Assembly: GCA_037783545.1 (NCBI GenBank)
Contig: JBBELK010000822.1
Span: 372,001 to 436,000, forward strand
Reading direction: 5' to 3'
Source: Henricia sp. BOLD:AAB3569
Taxonomy: Eukaryota > Echinodermata > Asteroidea > Spinulosida > Echinasteridae
Length of the DNA: 64,000 nucleotides
Shown here: in pieces, positions 44,815-54,609 of the stretch
Numbering within the stretch: the first letter of the stretch is position 1
How the letters are laid out: each line of letters starts with the position of its first letter
The notes under the pieces: generated by a model
What the model was told of the DNA's origin: nothing
The model's database searches: none
The model's input: only the letters and a program-made list of their open reading frames with translations
Translations under genes and position numbers: made by a program

Positions 44815-45269
44815 GTTTCCAGATGCACTAAGTTTGTAGCAGTCATAGTAACCAGTTCTTTAAGTTTTGTTTTCTACAAATATTAATGTCCTGTGTTTCT
44901 AAACCTGATTTCTGTTCCAAAACGACACTTTTAGAAGCCGCCAGTAAGAATAACGACGATAGCGTCGCGTATCTCGGTTTTCAAGTTAAACCATTGCGCC
45001 ATCAAACGATCCGTCTTGACTAAGGGCAGCTTCATTGTGTTTCTTGCTGAAGTGCAATCCAGGGTCTTTAATGACGCCGCTACGGGAGGCAAATGATTCC
45101 TTGATAAGTCTTTAAGGCTTAGCACATTTCCTTCGCTCGACTCTTGAGGAGTTGAAGTGTGTATGTTCATGCTTAAGAAAACATACTGCTGGCGTTGCTC
45201 CTGCATGTGTTTATATTAGGTAATACAGCCCAGCTGTGTTCAGCAAAATATGTTGAACATTGATCCCAT

Positions 45270-45379
45270 CTGATGTGATAGAAATGTGGACAAATGTCCA
45301 GGCATTTTGGAAATCTGGATGCAGTGAAAAACAACTTTGCTCCAACGGGACAACTTGGCTCGAACCGCGGACCTTCTGC
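45270..45379 (-). mobile_element. SINE family C fragment
   Basis: ATGTGGACAAATGTCC, TGGATGCAGTGAAAAACAAC and CTCGAACCGCGGACC match the 54350-54545 copy. It stops at the TTAA of the T9 element; the other half is not on the far side. Confidence 0.6.
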
Positions 45380-45383
45380 TTAA

Positions 45384-45906
45384 AGGCCCAGTGGATCATT
45401 TGCAATGACCCCAAAAATTAATCGACGAGTTTACAGGGAAAAAGTTCTGAAAGTAAAGATTGAATTAATAGCAACTATCCATTGAAAGGTTTCCGCTCAA
45501 AATGATATAATTTTACCAGAAAATAATCCGTAAAGATGAAATTATTTAGATCGTTTGCAAACGATTTACTTATTTTTGGTTCGCATCTACGCGGTCCAAA
45601 ATGCATGGGCGCTGTGTACTCCGCGTGCGTGTTCCAACGCGATGCATTTTTATGGATCGCGCGCACACGCAGTATGTGCGCCACAGAGTGCATGACGCAA
45701 GCCACATAGTACCCGATCAACTGAGAACGAATATTTGAAACACCCCGCCAAGACCAGGAAAATGCATATGGATTTTCATGGTTTTTTTAAACGCGGTACA
45801 TTTGACAAAGCTGAAATTTCTTCGGATGAGTTTGTTGATGTCTTTCTTTTGATTTATAATAGTTTTATTCGCAGAATCGCTCAAAAACAGATCATCTACA
45901 GGGCCT
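45384..45906 (-). mobile_element. TTAA element T9, copy 2 (inverted)
   Basis: AGGCCCAGTGGATCATTTGC ... GATCATCTACAGGGCCT with TTAA at 45380-45383 and 45907-45910. Matches 36489-36979 in reverse, including ATCGTTTGCAAACGAT and GCGTGTTCCAACGCGATGC. Confidence 0.85.
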
Positions 45907-47394
45907 TTAACTCTTTCAGTGCCAGCGTTTTTTCAACATTTAAGTCTAAAGTGCCAGACTTTTCGCATTTTTGGTAATTCTTTGAAATTCTGTAAAGAAA
46001 GAAATAAATACGTTCTACTAACCAAACTTGTTGTATATTGTTCTTTTATAGATTCGAGAATCAATGGTATTGTTTTATTGAGTGATAAATACCAAAGTTT
46101 TTCACTATCCGAATCCGAAATATACTCAAAAAACTTCCTCTGCGGAGAAGCGAGTGCATTTTACTATGGGCGCCGCCATCTTGGCTGCTCAGAACTGCTC
46201 AGACTTTGCGACCTCTCGAGGAACTCCGACGTCGTACCTCGATGATATTGCATATTATGATAGATCAATGCGCCCTATAGCGATATTTTAGGTCGTACAT
46301 GTACGGCGGTTGGCGTTTTTGAAGAAAACAATTGTTAAAAACGAGATTGTACTATTTGTACAGTACATACAATAGATCGTACTTACAGTGGCGTACTGAG
46401 AAATGTTGCCTTCCATACCAGTGCCAATCGCCGCAGTCACTTTGTCTGGGGGGTTGGGGGGAGGGGGTGTGCCTGGTGACCTTCTTCCCCTCTTGTCCTG
46501 CACTTGGTTCTTGGTTATTACTATGAAGTACTGCGTACGGGCGCGGGGCCGACCGATGGGGCGTGTGGGGTAATCACAGTGCATTTGATGAACAGTACAT
46601 GAAATGAACAGTAATTCGTGCAATTTTGTATGCCAAATCCCCCCACCCCCCACCCCCCCGATCTATCCATGGTTAAGTACAAATGTGAATATCCCACTGC
46701 AATTTTGTGGAAGTATGCCGACCGCATACACGTGCGCTCATCAATTACTCTAAAAAACGATGCATGAAACATGTCTTCAGCTGCCCAGATGCTTCCGCCA
46801 TTGATTCCCACAATCTATAACGAATGCTCAACGTAAAAAAAATACGCACCGAAGGTTTGTCATTCCACGTTTACAAATTCCACACGTGGGGTTCCTGATG
46901 TCGTTCAGCATTGCAGATTCATTGGCTGTGTGATCTTATTTATGACAGTTCAATATTTCTGGGGAATTCTCCAAAGAGCGTGGGCAAACGGTATTCATGA
47001 CTATGCATAAGCAATATTTTCACAAGTGGTGCAAATGACGTTTTTTTTGTATTACAGTTTTTCACCGTGTGCTTTAAAGGTAGCCTACTTGTTTGGTAAT
47101 TGCCCTTCAAAAAAAATCTTAATTATCATCTAAAAGCTTACTTGTTATCAAGATGGTAATGGTAGTAATCATCCTGTGAAATTATTTCGTCTGAATTGCC
47201 CCCAAAATGACAAAACTATTCGAATGTAGGTGATCTTTGGAGCCATTCATTAATATACAAAACCGTGATTGGATTTTTTTGCAAGTTTTCTGAAGTATTA
47301 CTGCATCTATGTGGCGTTTTGCCGCTCTTGACGAAGAGTTTCAAAATGACTTATTATAAATTCGTCTCTTTGTTTCCAGTCGGTCGCGTACGTA

Positions 47395-47732
47395 TATTCA
47401 CTCTGTGGCTCGCTTCATACTGGTCGTGTGCGCGACCAGTCCGGTGCACATGCACAGCCTAACTGCCTACGGAAAGTGTGCAAAGCTGAATCGTGCAGCC
47501 TGTACACAGCGCCCATTTGGGACCGCCCAGATGCGAACCAACTAAGTAAATCGTTTGCAAACGATCTAAATAATTTCATCTTCATGGATTGTTTTCTGGT
47601 AAAATTATATCATCTCGGGCGGAAACATTTTATTAGATAGTTGCTACCAATTCAGTCTTTACTTTGAGGAAGGTTTTCCTAGTCAACCCGTTCATTAACT
47701 TTTTGGGTCATTGCAAATGATACAGTGGGCCT
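47395..47732 (+). mobile_element. T9 element, partial copy
   Basis: CTCTGTGGCTCGCTTCAT to ATGATACAGTGGGCCT then TTAA (47733-47736). The left terminus is replaced by other sequence. Confidence 0.7.
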
Positions 47733-48616
47733 TTAACTTGTGTCGGGGAAAATGAATGTTAATTAGGGTTTGTTTTGCCCTTAACCGACATAACTTGATT
47801 AGATTACGTGAAGCAATGTTAACGTAGGTTGCAGAAACATTGCGCAAAGTAGCAGAAGAGAAAGTCCAATGACATTGCGGCTCCTGTCACAAACACATCA
47901 CTGAAATGTATACAGTATACGGTCATGTTTAGTTTCAATCTCGTGCAAATCTACCTCATGCATTGATTCCTTCCCTTCATTATGCAGTATCATTGGGAAT
48001 CATGAACCTAATCCCTCCCATTTGCAATTTACATGTTCCTGACATCCAATTTTCATCAGTCTAGGGAAGAAACAGAAGCTGACTTTTTGAAGGGGTTGTT
48101 AACCCCTTGCGGATAGGTTTATCTTGCTGGAAGTTGGTCCAACACCCGATATTCTGTAGGCAAGTTCAAGTGCAAGGTAGCGGCTATAGCCATCATCCTG
48201 GCTCCGTCATCCATTTCTGAATGGTACATTTGCCCATGACTGGGTGATTTCAATGATGTGCCCCGAAATGTGCACAGTTAAATGTTTACAGTGGCATCAC
48301 GTGTCAGAACTTTCTCTTTTGGAGAAGTTGGCTCTGAGATTGGGTCATATTTATAAAAACTAGTATTTGCTTTAACTACCAATTTTTAAGCATTTACTCA
48401 TGTTTGTATGAAAAGCAAATGCTTTTAGTGGAAGGCATTTGCTAAATACTGAAAGTATTTACTTTTCACTTGCTAAGCCGATAGTATTTGCTTCATTTTG
48501 TGTGAATAAAAGGAAGTGCTAGCAATTTCAACTGTGCACTAGGCAACCACAAGTATTGAGCATTCAATTGCTGGGCACATTTGAAAATCAGTGTTTCACT
48601 AAAAGGCTTCCACAGG

Positions 48617-48670
48617 GTAAATAAGAAATAAATGAATAAATAAATAAATTAAATAAATAAATAAATAAGA
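48617..48670 (+). repeat. (AAAT)n microsatellite
   Basis: Imperfect AAATAAAT run of about 50 bp just upstream of the AGAGTG hairpin. Confidence 0.85.
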
Positions 48671-48723
48671 AGAGCCAGTTAAACGCCTAACTTAATGTTG
48701 TATTGACCATGGTGCATTCACCA

Positions 48724-49083
48724 CTCTCTAAATGCAAAAGAGTGAAGAACTCACTCTTTAAAAGAGTGACTCCCTCATAAAACCACTCTGTAACAGTGAA
48801 AATCACTCTAAAAGGAGTGAAATTCAGTAAAAAGAGTGGCAATTACTCCAAAAAGAGTGGGAAAAACCACTCCACAAAGGAGACATATAAAGGACAGCTC
48901 GAAAAAGAGCTGTCCTCCATATGGCTCCTCCTTTGAGTGGTTTTTTCCACTCTTTTTGGAGTGATTGCCACTCTTTTTACAGAATTTCACTCTTTTTAGA
49001 GTGATTTCCACTGTTTCCGAGTGGTTTTATAAGGGAGTCACTCTTTTGAAGAGTGAGTTTTTCAACCTTTTCCATTTAGAGAG
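48724..49083. repeat. 360-bp hairpin built of AGAGTG units
   Basis: The outer ends CTCTCTAAATG and CATTTAGAGAG begin two arms of about 175 bp. Each arm is a chain of AAAGAGTG/CACTCTTT words spaced 10-25 bp, matching the other arm in order; the centre is ACAGCTCGAAAAAGAGCTGT. No target duplication identified. Confidence 0.85.
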
Positions 49084-49524
49084 CACGCCAGCCTTTAAAC
49101 CCTACTTTAAATTGAAGTTTTGTAAAATATAATGTCCTCGATAGGATTCTGTCAGACTATTTATATATAGATAACTTGTCGCATTTACGCGCAAAAACCT
49201 TAACGTGAACCCACTACACTATACATTTCACATAACTGATTCGGGAGACACATTTGAAAAAGGCTTCTCCCATAAAGACGGTCTGTGCTAATTTTTTCAT
49301 TTTTAAGAAACACAAAACGGGGCTAAAGTCGGGGTTCAAAAATAGTCAACCAGGAAGATTTCAACCCACGCTTTTGTGTATGAAAACGGCCTCAGTTAAT
49401 GTTCACTTGCTAAATGCTGTAATACGCATGTGTACAACATATACATCCGATTAAACTTGTTTTCATTTTCGTAATATTTAGCAATTATGGTTATGTGACC
49501 TGTCTATTTTTTGTAGTAAATGAA

Positions 49525-49850
49525 TCGTGAATGATAATGATGATATAGATTTATACCGCACACTTATCCGGGGAAACCCTGATCATATGGCTCCATTAAA
49601 TCACTCCGTATACCATCTCGGCTCCCTGGGGAGTATACAGCCCCGGCTGCCTATTAGGCGCTCAATGGCTAATCAAACACATCAACATTCGCTACCCTAC
49701 CCATTTTTAGCTAGGTAGAGATCAGCAATGTGTGGAAGAGTACCTTGCCAAAGGGTACACGTACCACGGATGGACCGGACCAGGATTCGAACCCACTACC
49801 CGTAGAACTAACCAATGTTTTGAATACGGACCGCCCTGCGACAGCAACCC
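49525..49850 (-). mobile_element. tRNA-derived SINE, minus strand
   Basis: Minus strand: GGGTTCGAATCCTGGTCC near 49780-49800, then CCTTTGGCAAGGTACTC, ending in GCGGTATAAATCTATATC with ATCATTATC (a LINE-type tail). Organised like the SINE at 28960-29293 but a different family. Confidence 0.65.
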
Positions 49851-50489
49851 ACACCCACATGAACATTATTTGGCCTTTATAATCCATTAATTTGTTTTTG
49901 TCACAAACACTACCCTCCATGTAGGCCTACATATAGCCTACCTACTGGCTAGAAAAGAGCTGCAGATATGCATTCGTCAAATTGAATTCAGGTATCACTC
50001 CCATGTCACTCTGTTTTAATTCATGACGCATCTTATAGACTCGGCTCATTTATCACTTGCAAATCTCGTAAAAAGAAACCTTCCCTTTTATCAGACTTGG
50101 ACAACCCTTAACAGTAAGCACTGATCTTATTACAAGCCATGACATTGAGGTGTACACCTCCCCCATGACATGTTTCTTGGCTGCCTGGTTTTTAAGACCA
50201 TTAGGAAAAAACAGGATGTCCTAGGGGAGTGTTATCTCCTGTAACCGGAGGCTTTTTAAATTCCTAAATGGGTCCCACATCCCCTTCAATAAGATTTGCA
50301 GCCTATATGCAGCATCTCGAAGCAGATAAATTTATTGCAACTTGCATCCATGGACAAGATTGTGAATACCGCAACCAAATAAATAGAGGTATGTGATGAA
50401 ACCACAAATGGACGGGGAAACTTTAGTTGGGAGTGATTCGAAAATAAACAAGGAAGATTAGTGTACATTTACTTTCCACTTTGAAGAGA

Positions 50490-51317
50490 CAATTTGTCGC
50501 ATTTTTCGCATAGTGGCGAATAAGCGATTTTTCCGAAATTGAGATTTTGTCATATTTTGGGTTCTAAAGATGCCAATTTTCATTTGTGAAGGTTTAAAAT
50601 CAAAAATTTGAGTGGTTTTTGAGTTATTAAAAAATGCAGAATGGCGAATAGGCTCATGATTGGCCCAGCGTTTTTTGCGTAGTGACGAATACCGACATTA
50701 CGCTGGTGACCGATGGCGCCTTGCGCATTACAAGGCAAAGCCTCCTGCCGGGAACCAACAGACATTGCGTGAACCAAACACTCCTAACTTGGGGAAAAAT
50801 CAAACACACTGTGGAATTTGCAGCGTTTAAGAAGGAATTAATTGATAAATCAAATGCTAAAATAACCACGTGTCCATCTGTGTAAGTACCGGCCTTGTCT
50901 GAAATCCAGATGGGATAATATCAATGACGAAACTGAAGGCGACAGTTCAGATTTTCACAAACACATGCAAAAGAATAGGCGCGGCGAATACGTAGCACAG
51001 CCGGCTTGCATTTTTTGCATAGTGACGAATCGTGAAAAAGTCCATAGCGTTACGAGCGGTGAATAAGACGCACGTAGTGTTTTCTTTTCGCGTAGTTCGT
51101 GGCACCAATATCCCTCCGAGATTACCCTTACTCATGCCAAAAACCCAACATAATTTTAGTAAAACTCTTCGCTAATAACATTAGTCCAACAAAAATTGAA
51201 TTTTGTTACGAAAAGAAAACGAAATCCAAGAACCAGAATATGCATTACTAAAAAGCCTTATTACTCGAAAGTGGAATTTTGCTGATTCGCCACTATGCGA
51301 AAAATGCGACGAATTTA
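50490..51317. mobile_element. Inverted-repeat element with GCATAGTGACGAAT repeats
   Basis: Ends TTGTCGCATTTTTCGCATAG and inverse (...CTATGCGAAAAATGCGACGAA). Inside, TTTTTTGCGTAGTGACGAAT (50672) and TTTTTTGCATAGTGACGAAT (51010) repeat the terminal motif. Several minus-strand short frames have no recognisable domain. Confidence 0.7.
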
Positions 51318-52194
51318 GACTACTGTATGCTGTTTACTCAAATTGAAATGGTGTGGGTGGGTGTAATCTAGGCATGGCAAGGTCAATTTCAGATCTGGTT
51401 TGTGTTTAATAAAATGTACATCAAAAATGTCCGTTTTGAAGGCCTGGTCACACATAGGCCTACACGTGAAACGCCAAGCGTCGAGCGTCAACTATGGCAT
51501 GGAAAAGTTACATTTTTGGACATGTCAATTAAGTTAACTTTCTAGCCCAAAATAAATATATTTGATTTTTAAATATTTGTATTAGAAAACTTCTCTCATT
51601 TTGTGCACAATGTCCAGTTATATTAACTCTCTTGCAATTAATAGAATATTTCTGGAAAGCAACATTTAAAAATAAGTTGAACATGTAGTGGCAATTATCA
51701 AAGGGTAGGCACTACTGTAACGTTTTGAGAGAAAACCTGCAAGACGTTTTGGTTTCAAAGACAAACCAAAACACGTTTTCCAACGTAGATGCTGAATATT
51801 ATTTTGTGAACAAAAGTTCACCAACAAAAATGATTTTGTTTTTTAAATTGCAGATGTCTGTAATTCAGCAAAGAAATATTGGCATTTTATTTCAGGAGGA
51901 TCTAAATTAATGCTCTAGGATTGATGCTATGGTTGAAGGTGTAAACTTGGAACTTGGCAAATGTCTTGGTTCACTCTTTATGACAAACACTTCTTTTGGA
52001 AATATTTGCATTTTTTGCAACTCCATTTCAGCGAAAAAGTCACCACCAGACCAAAAGTCTAATGACCCAAATGATTAAATATATCATTTGCATTTACCCA
52101 AAATTTTGCTTCATGAGTCGACAAGAAAAACTAGACTAAAAGTGTTGATAGCAAGGGGAACAAGCTCCACATGATTTTTTCCCCTGTAAAATGG

Positions 52195-52500
52195 TACCTT
52201 TGTGGGAGAAATTGCCAACTGAAGGTGGTTTTTGTTTTTTTTAAAAACAGTTTTGCCATTCATTCACACATAAAAAACATGCATGGAATCTTCAGGTTTT
52301 CTGCAGTATTGCAGCATCTATAGGTGAAATTTCTACAAGGCAGTTTTATCAACATATGCTTTTAGTCATGAAAAGAACGCTGTTTTGAACAGTTTACCAA
52401 TCATGTACCGGTACTATATTTAATGTGCAGATGCCTCACCAATTAAGCTATTAAGCCCATTGCAGTTAGTCACTGATTGGGATTGGCTATCACGTCAGCA
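52195..52500 (-). mobile_element. T2-related element end plus SINE C fragment
   Basis: 52195-52420 matches 5595-5812 in reverse and terminates ...AACAGTTTACCAATCATGTACC...TTAA (52421-52424). 52430-52500 carries CACTGATTGGGATTGGCTATC of SINE C. Confidence 0.6.
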
Positions 52501-52677
52501 TCTAGATTTTCCAAACTCATGAACATTTGTCCGCATTTCTACCGAAGCCGAATAAAAATTTTCAAATTCATATTTGGCCATTTTTGCAACATGCCAATCA
52601 GGGTTCTAATTTTGACGGAAACTTTGCTTTAATAGCATTATGGATGCCAATATCAAATCCTGTACTGTTTGTTGTAG

Positions 52678-52851
52678 TTGGTTTACACCGGCAACCGCGA
52701 CCTTCGTCTCCTGGAGAAGGCCTTCAAGAGGGACCCTTGGATCTACTTCCAGGGTGAGGTGTTGTTTAAGGAGGAGACGGTGCAAGGCATTGATCCCATT
52801 ACCTTCCTGACCGAGGAGGCTCTGCTCAGATTGCCCAGGTGGAATGCCGAG
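52678..52851 (+). CDS. NRXN: Alpha-neurexin exon: end of LNS2, start of LNS3
   Basis: A 58-codon, phase 0-0 exon (TTTGTTGTAG acceptor, GCCGAG|GTATGT donor) with clearly raised GC. It reads LVYTGNRDLRLLEKAFKRDP, closes LNS2 with GEVLFKEE, and enters LNS3 with DPITFLTEEALLRLPRW, which is the neurexin DPI(T/S)F...LP(K/R)W junction. LNS domains normally have Cys after the Phe-Lys of the FK position; here it is Glu (GAG at 52771-52773). Together with the Asn at 44175 this removes both halves of the LNS2 disulfide, with normal spacing (34 residues between the two positions). Confidence 0.92.
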
Positions 52852-52965
52852 GTATGTATCACTGCATTTACATTAGGGTGTTTCAAAGTGAAATGAAATT
52901 TCAAGTTCATGCCCTTGTAACCACTAATCTGAAAATTTGCTGGGTTCAATCCGCCTTTCCAACTG

Positions 52966-53392
52966 ACTCTTTCCACGGTAAAAGGGGCATTTTGGCAACA
53001 CAGACCATATTTTCCAGAAAATACCTTTGTCTGGTCTCAAAATAAAAGAAATAAGTTTCAGTTATTCTGAAGAGGTAACTTAGTGTGACAACAAATAGCG
53101 TGACAACATGCCTTTCTGAAAACCCTGTGTTCAAATTTCCAATATACGCTCGTATTCAGGACGGCCTAAAATGTAACACAAGTGTCCGTCCCGGTTGCGA
53201 GCGTATATTGGAAATTTGTACGCATGGTTTTTAGAAACGCATGTTATCACACTATTTGTAACCTTTTTTGGGCCTAAGTTATCTCTTCAGAACAACTTAA
53301 ACATATTTCATTTATTTTGAGACCAAACAAAGGTATTTACTTGAATATATGGTATGTGTTGCCAAAATGCCCCCTTTACTGTGGAAAGACCC
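52966..53392. mobile_element. MITE family F, full-length hairpin
   Basis: Both arms of about 205 bp are inverted copies (ACTCTTTCCACGG at the left; GTGGAAAGACCC at the right; CCAATATACGCTCG near the centre on both sides). It is the longest copy of family F in the window and occupies over a third of this intron. Confidence 0.85.
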
Positions 53393-53420
53393 AACTGGAT
53401 TCATCAATTAAATCTAGCAC

Positions 53421-53466
53421 ACTGCACCATCACACTGCACCATCACACTGCACCATCACACTGCAC
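53421..53466 (+). repeat. 13-bp tandem repeat (CACACTGCACCAT)
   Basis: About 3.5 units of CACACTGCACCAT, perfect. Confidence 0.9.
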
Positions 53467-53844
53467 AAGCTCTGCCCCAAGGATGCTGAAATTGTCAAAT
53501 CTGAATTCAGGACAATGGCCCTGTCTTGAATGGACATGCATGACATTTTCTTAAGTTAAACTGCTTATTGCAGTCACGGTGCACGAACACCACAAGATAC
53601 TGAGGACCAAAACTGTACTTGTCATGTGTGAAAAGAATTAGGGAATTGTTGACTGCATTTTGCAATTTTTGGGAAGTGTCAATTTTACCTTTAAATGTTG
53701 CTCATTCATGCATGACATAAGGTATGGACCCACCGCTTGAAATGCACGTTCCATGCATTGCACTAATCATTCACACCAAGTTTCGTGTAATTCCGAAATT
53801 TATTTTGGGAGATATAATCAATTATTTAGAGGGGAACTTACTTT

Positions 53845-53965
53845 TGTTGAGGTGTTTAGCTCAGCTTGTGGAGCATCTGCCCAGTGAGTCAGAGGTCTCG
53901 GGTTAGAGTCCTGATGCATGTAAGACCCTTACAATTTTTCTCTCATCTCAAGCTTGGTTCTTAGA
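53845..53965 (+). mobile_element. SINE family A next to exon acceptor
   Basis: TTTAGCTCAGCTTGTGGAGC, AGGTCTCGGGTTAGAGTCC and ACAATTTTTCTCTCATCTC; the body ends within about 40 bases of the acceptor at 54000. Confidence 0.75.
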
Positions 53966-54000
53966 GAGTGTGATTCCATTTTGTGTCATTCTTTCTGCAG

Positions 54001-54240
54001 TCCAAAGGCTCCCTATCTTATGACTTCCGCACCAACGAGCCCAACGTAGTCATCATGTACAGCAGCGGCTCGGAAGAAATGTCCGATTTCCTAGCCTTTG
54101 AGCTCTTAGATGGCTACCTGAATCTCATCCTGGATCTGGGATCAGGACCAGTACGGGAAAAGCCTTACACCTTCACACTGAATGATGGCGAATGGCATCA
54201 TGTAGTCTTTGAAAGGGAGCTCACGCTTGGAACAATCAAA
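54001..54240 (+). CDS. NRXN: Alpha-neurexin exon: core of LNS3
   Basis: An 80-codon, phase 0-0 exon (TTCTTTCTGCAG acceptor, ATCAAA|GTAAGT donor). It follows RW-NAE directly and reads SKGSLSYDFRTNEPN, then DFLAFELLDGYLNLILDLG, SG, and LNDGEWHHVVFERE, ending LGTIK. These are the laminin-G strands of neurexin LNS3, including the FRTNEPNG-type turn (with a Val in place of the usual Gly-Leu start), LLDG and the DLGSG segment. The loop between VIMYSSG and DFLAFELLDG is short and has no intron. In vertebrate neurexins this loop hosts alternative splice site 3, so this gene appears fixed in the insert-free form there. Confidence 0.93.
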
Positions 54241-54349
54241 GTAAGTGTCCATATGGAAGGTATTTTTCTTTTTTTTCTTCTAAATAGGTCATTTCCTTTT
54301 TTATGGATAATGACCCAGGTGCCACCGGGTTAAATTATTTCAATAGAAA

Positions 54350-54545
54350 TGTGGACAAATGTCCCTAATTTCTGGATGCAGTAAAAAACAGCTTCACCCC
54401 TCCGGGATTCAAACTGCAGACCTTCTGCTTTTAATACGTGCAGACGCTTTATCAATTGAGCTACATGTATGAAGCCAACAGGTGGTTTCGAAACACGGTA
54501 TTGCAGTTGTTCCTCACTGATTGGGATTAGCTATCTCACAAGTTT
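54350..54545 (-). mobile_element. SINE family C, copy
   Basis: ATGTGGACAAATGTCC, TCCGGGATTCAAACTGCAG, TCAATTGAGCTACATG and CACTGATTGGGATTAGC in the order of the 26190-26381 copy. The minus-strand tRNA-like part spans about 54400-54478. Confidence 0.7.
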
Positions 54546-54609
54546 AACAAGTCCTACAGAGGGATAAACCCATTCAGATAAGATAACATCCATTCCAAAG
54601 TTCACTTAA

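Larger units (their letters stand above)
44187..52677 (+). other. NRXN: Neurexin intron, 8.5 kb
   Basis: Phase-0 intron between LNS2 exons, GTAAGT donor and TTGTAG acceptor. It contains the elements listed at 44218-52500. In the gaps (44815-45269, 45911-47394, 47737-48616, 49084-49524, 49851-50489, 51318-52194) I recognise no exon, RNA gene or named element. Confidence 0.8.
52852..54000 (+). other. NRXN: Neurexin intron, 1.15 kb, mostly repeats
   Basis: Phase-0 intron, GTATGT donor and TCTTTCTGCAG acceptor. It contains a 427-bp hairpin (52966-53392), a 13-bp tandem array and a SINE next to the acceptor. Confidence 0.9.

Noticed and set aside
54241-54333. Read-through of the LNS3 exon past 54240 (KVSVHMEG...)
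   Set aside because: GTAAGT at 54241 is a consensus donor, and the next exon in frame at 63670 continues the domain with correct length.
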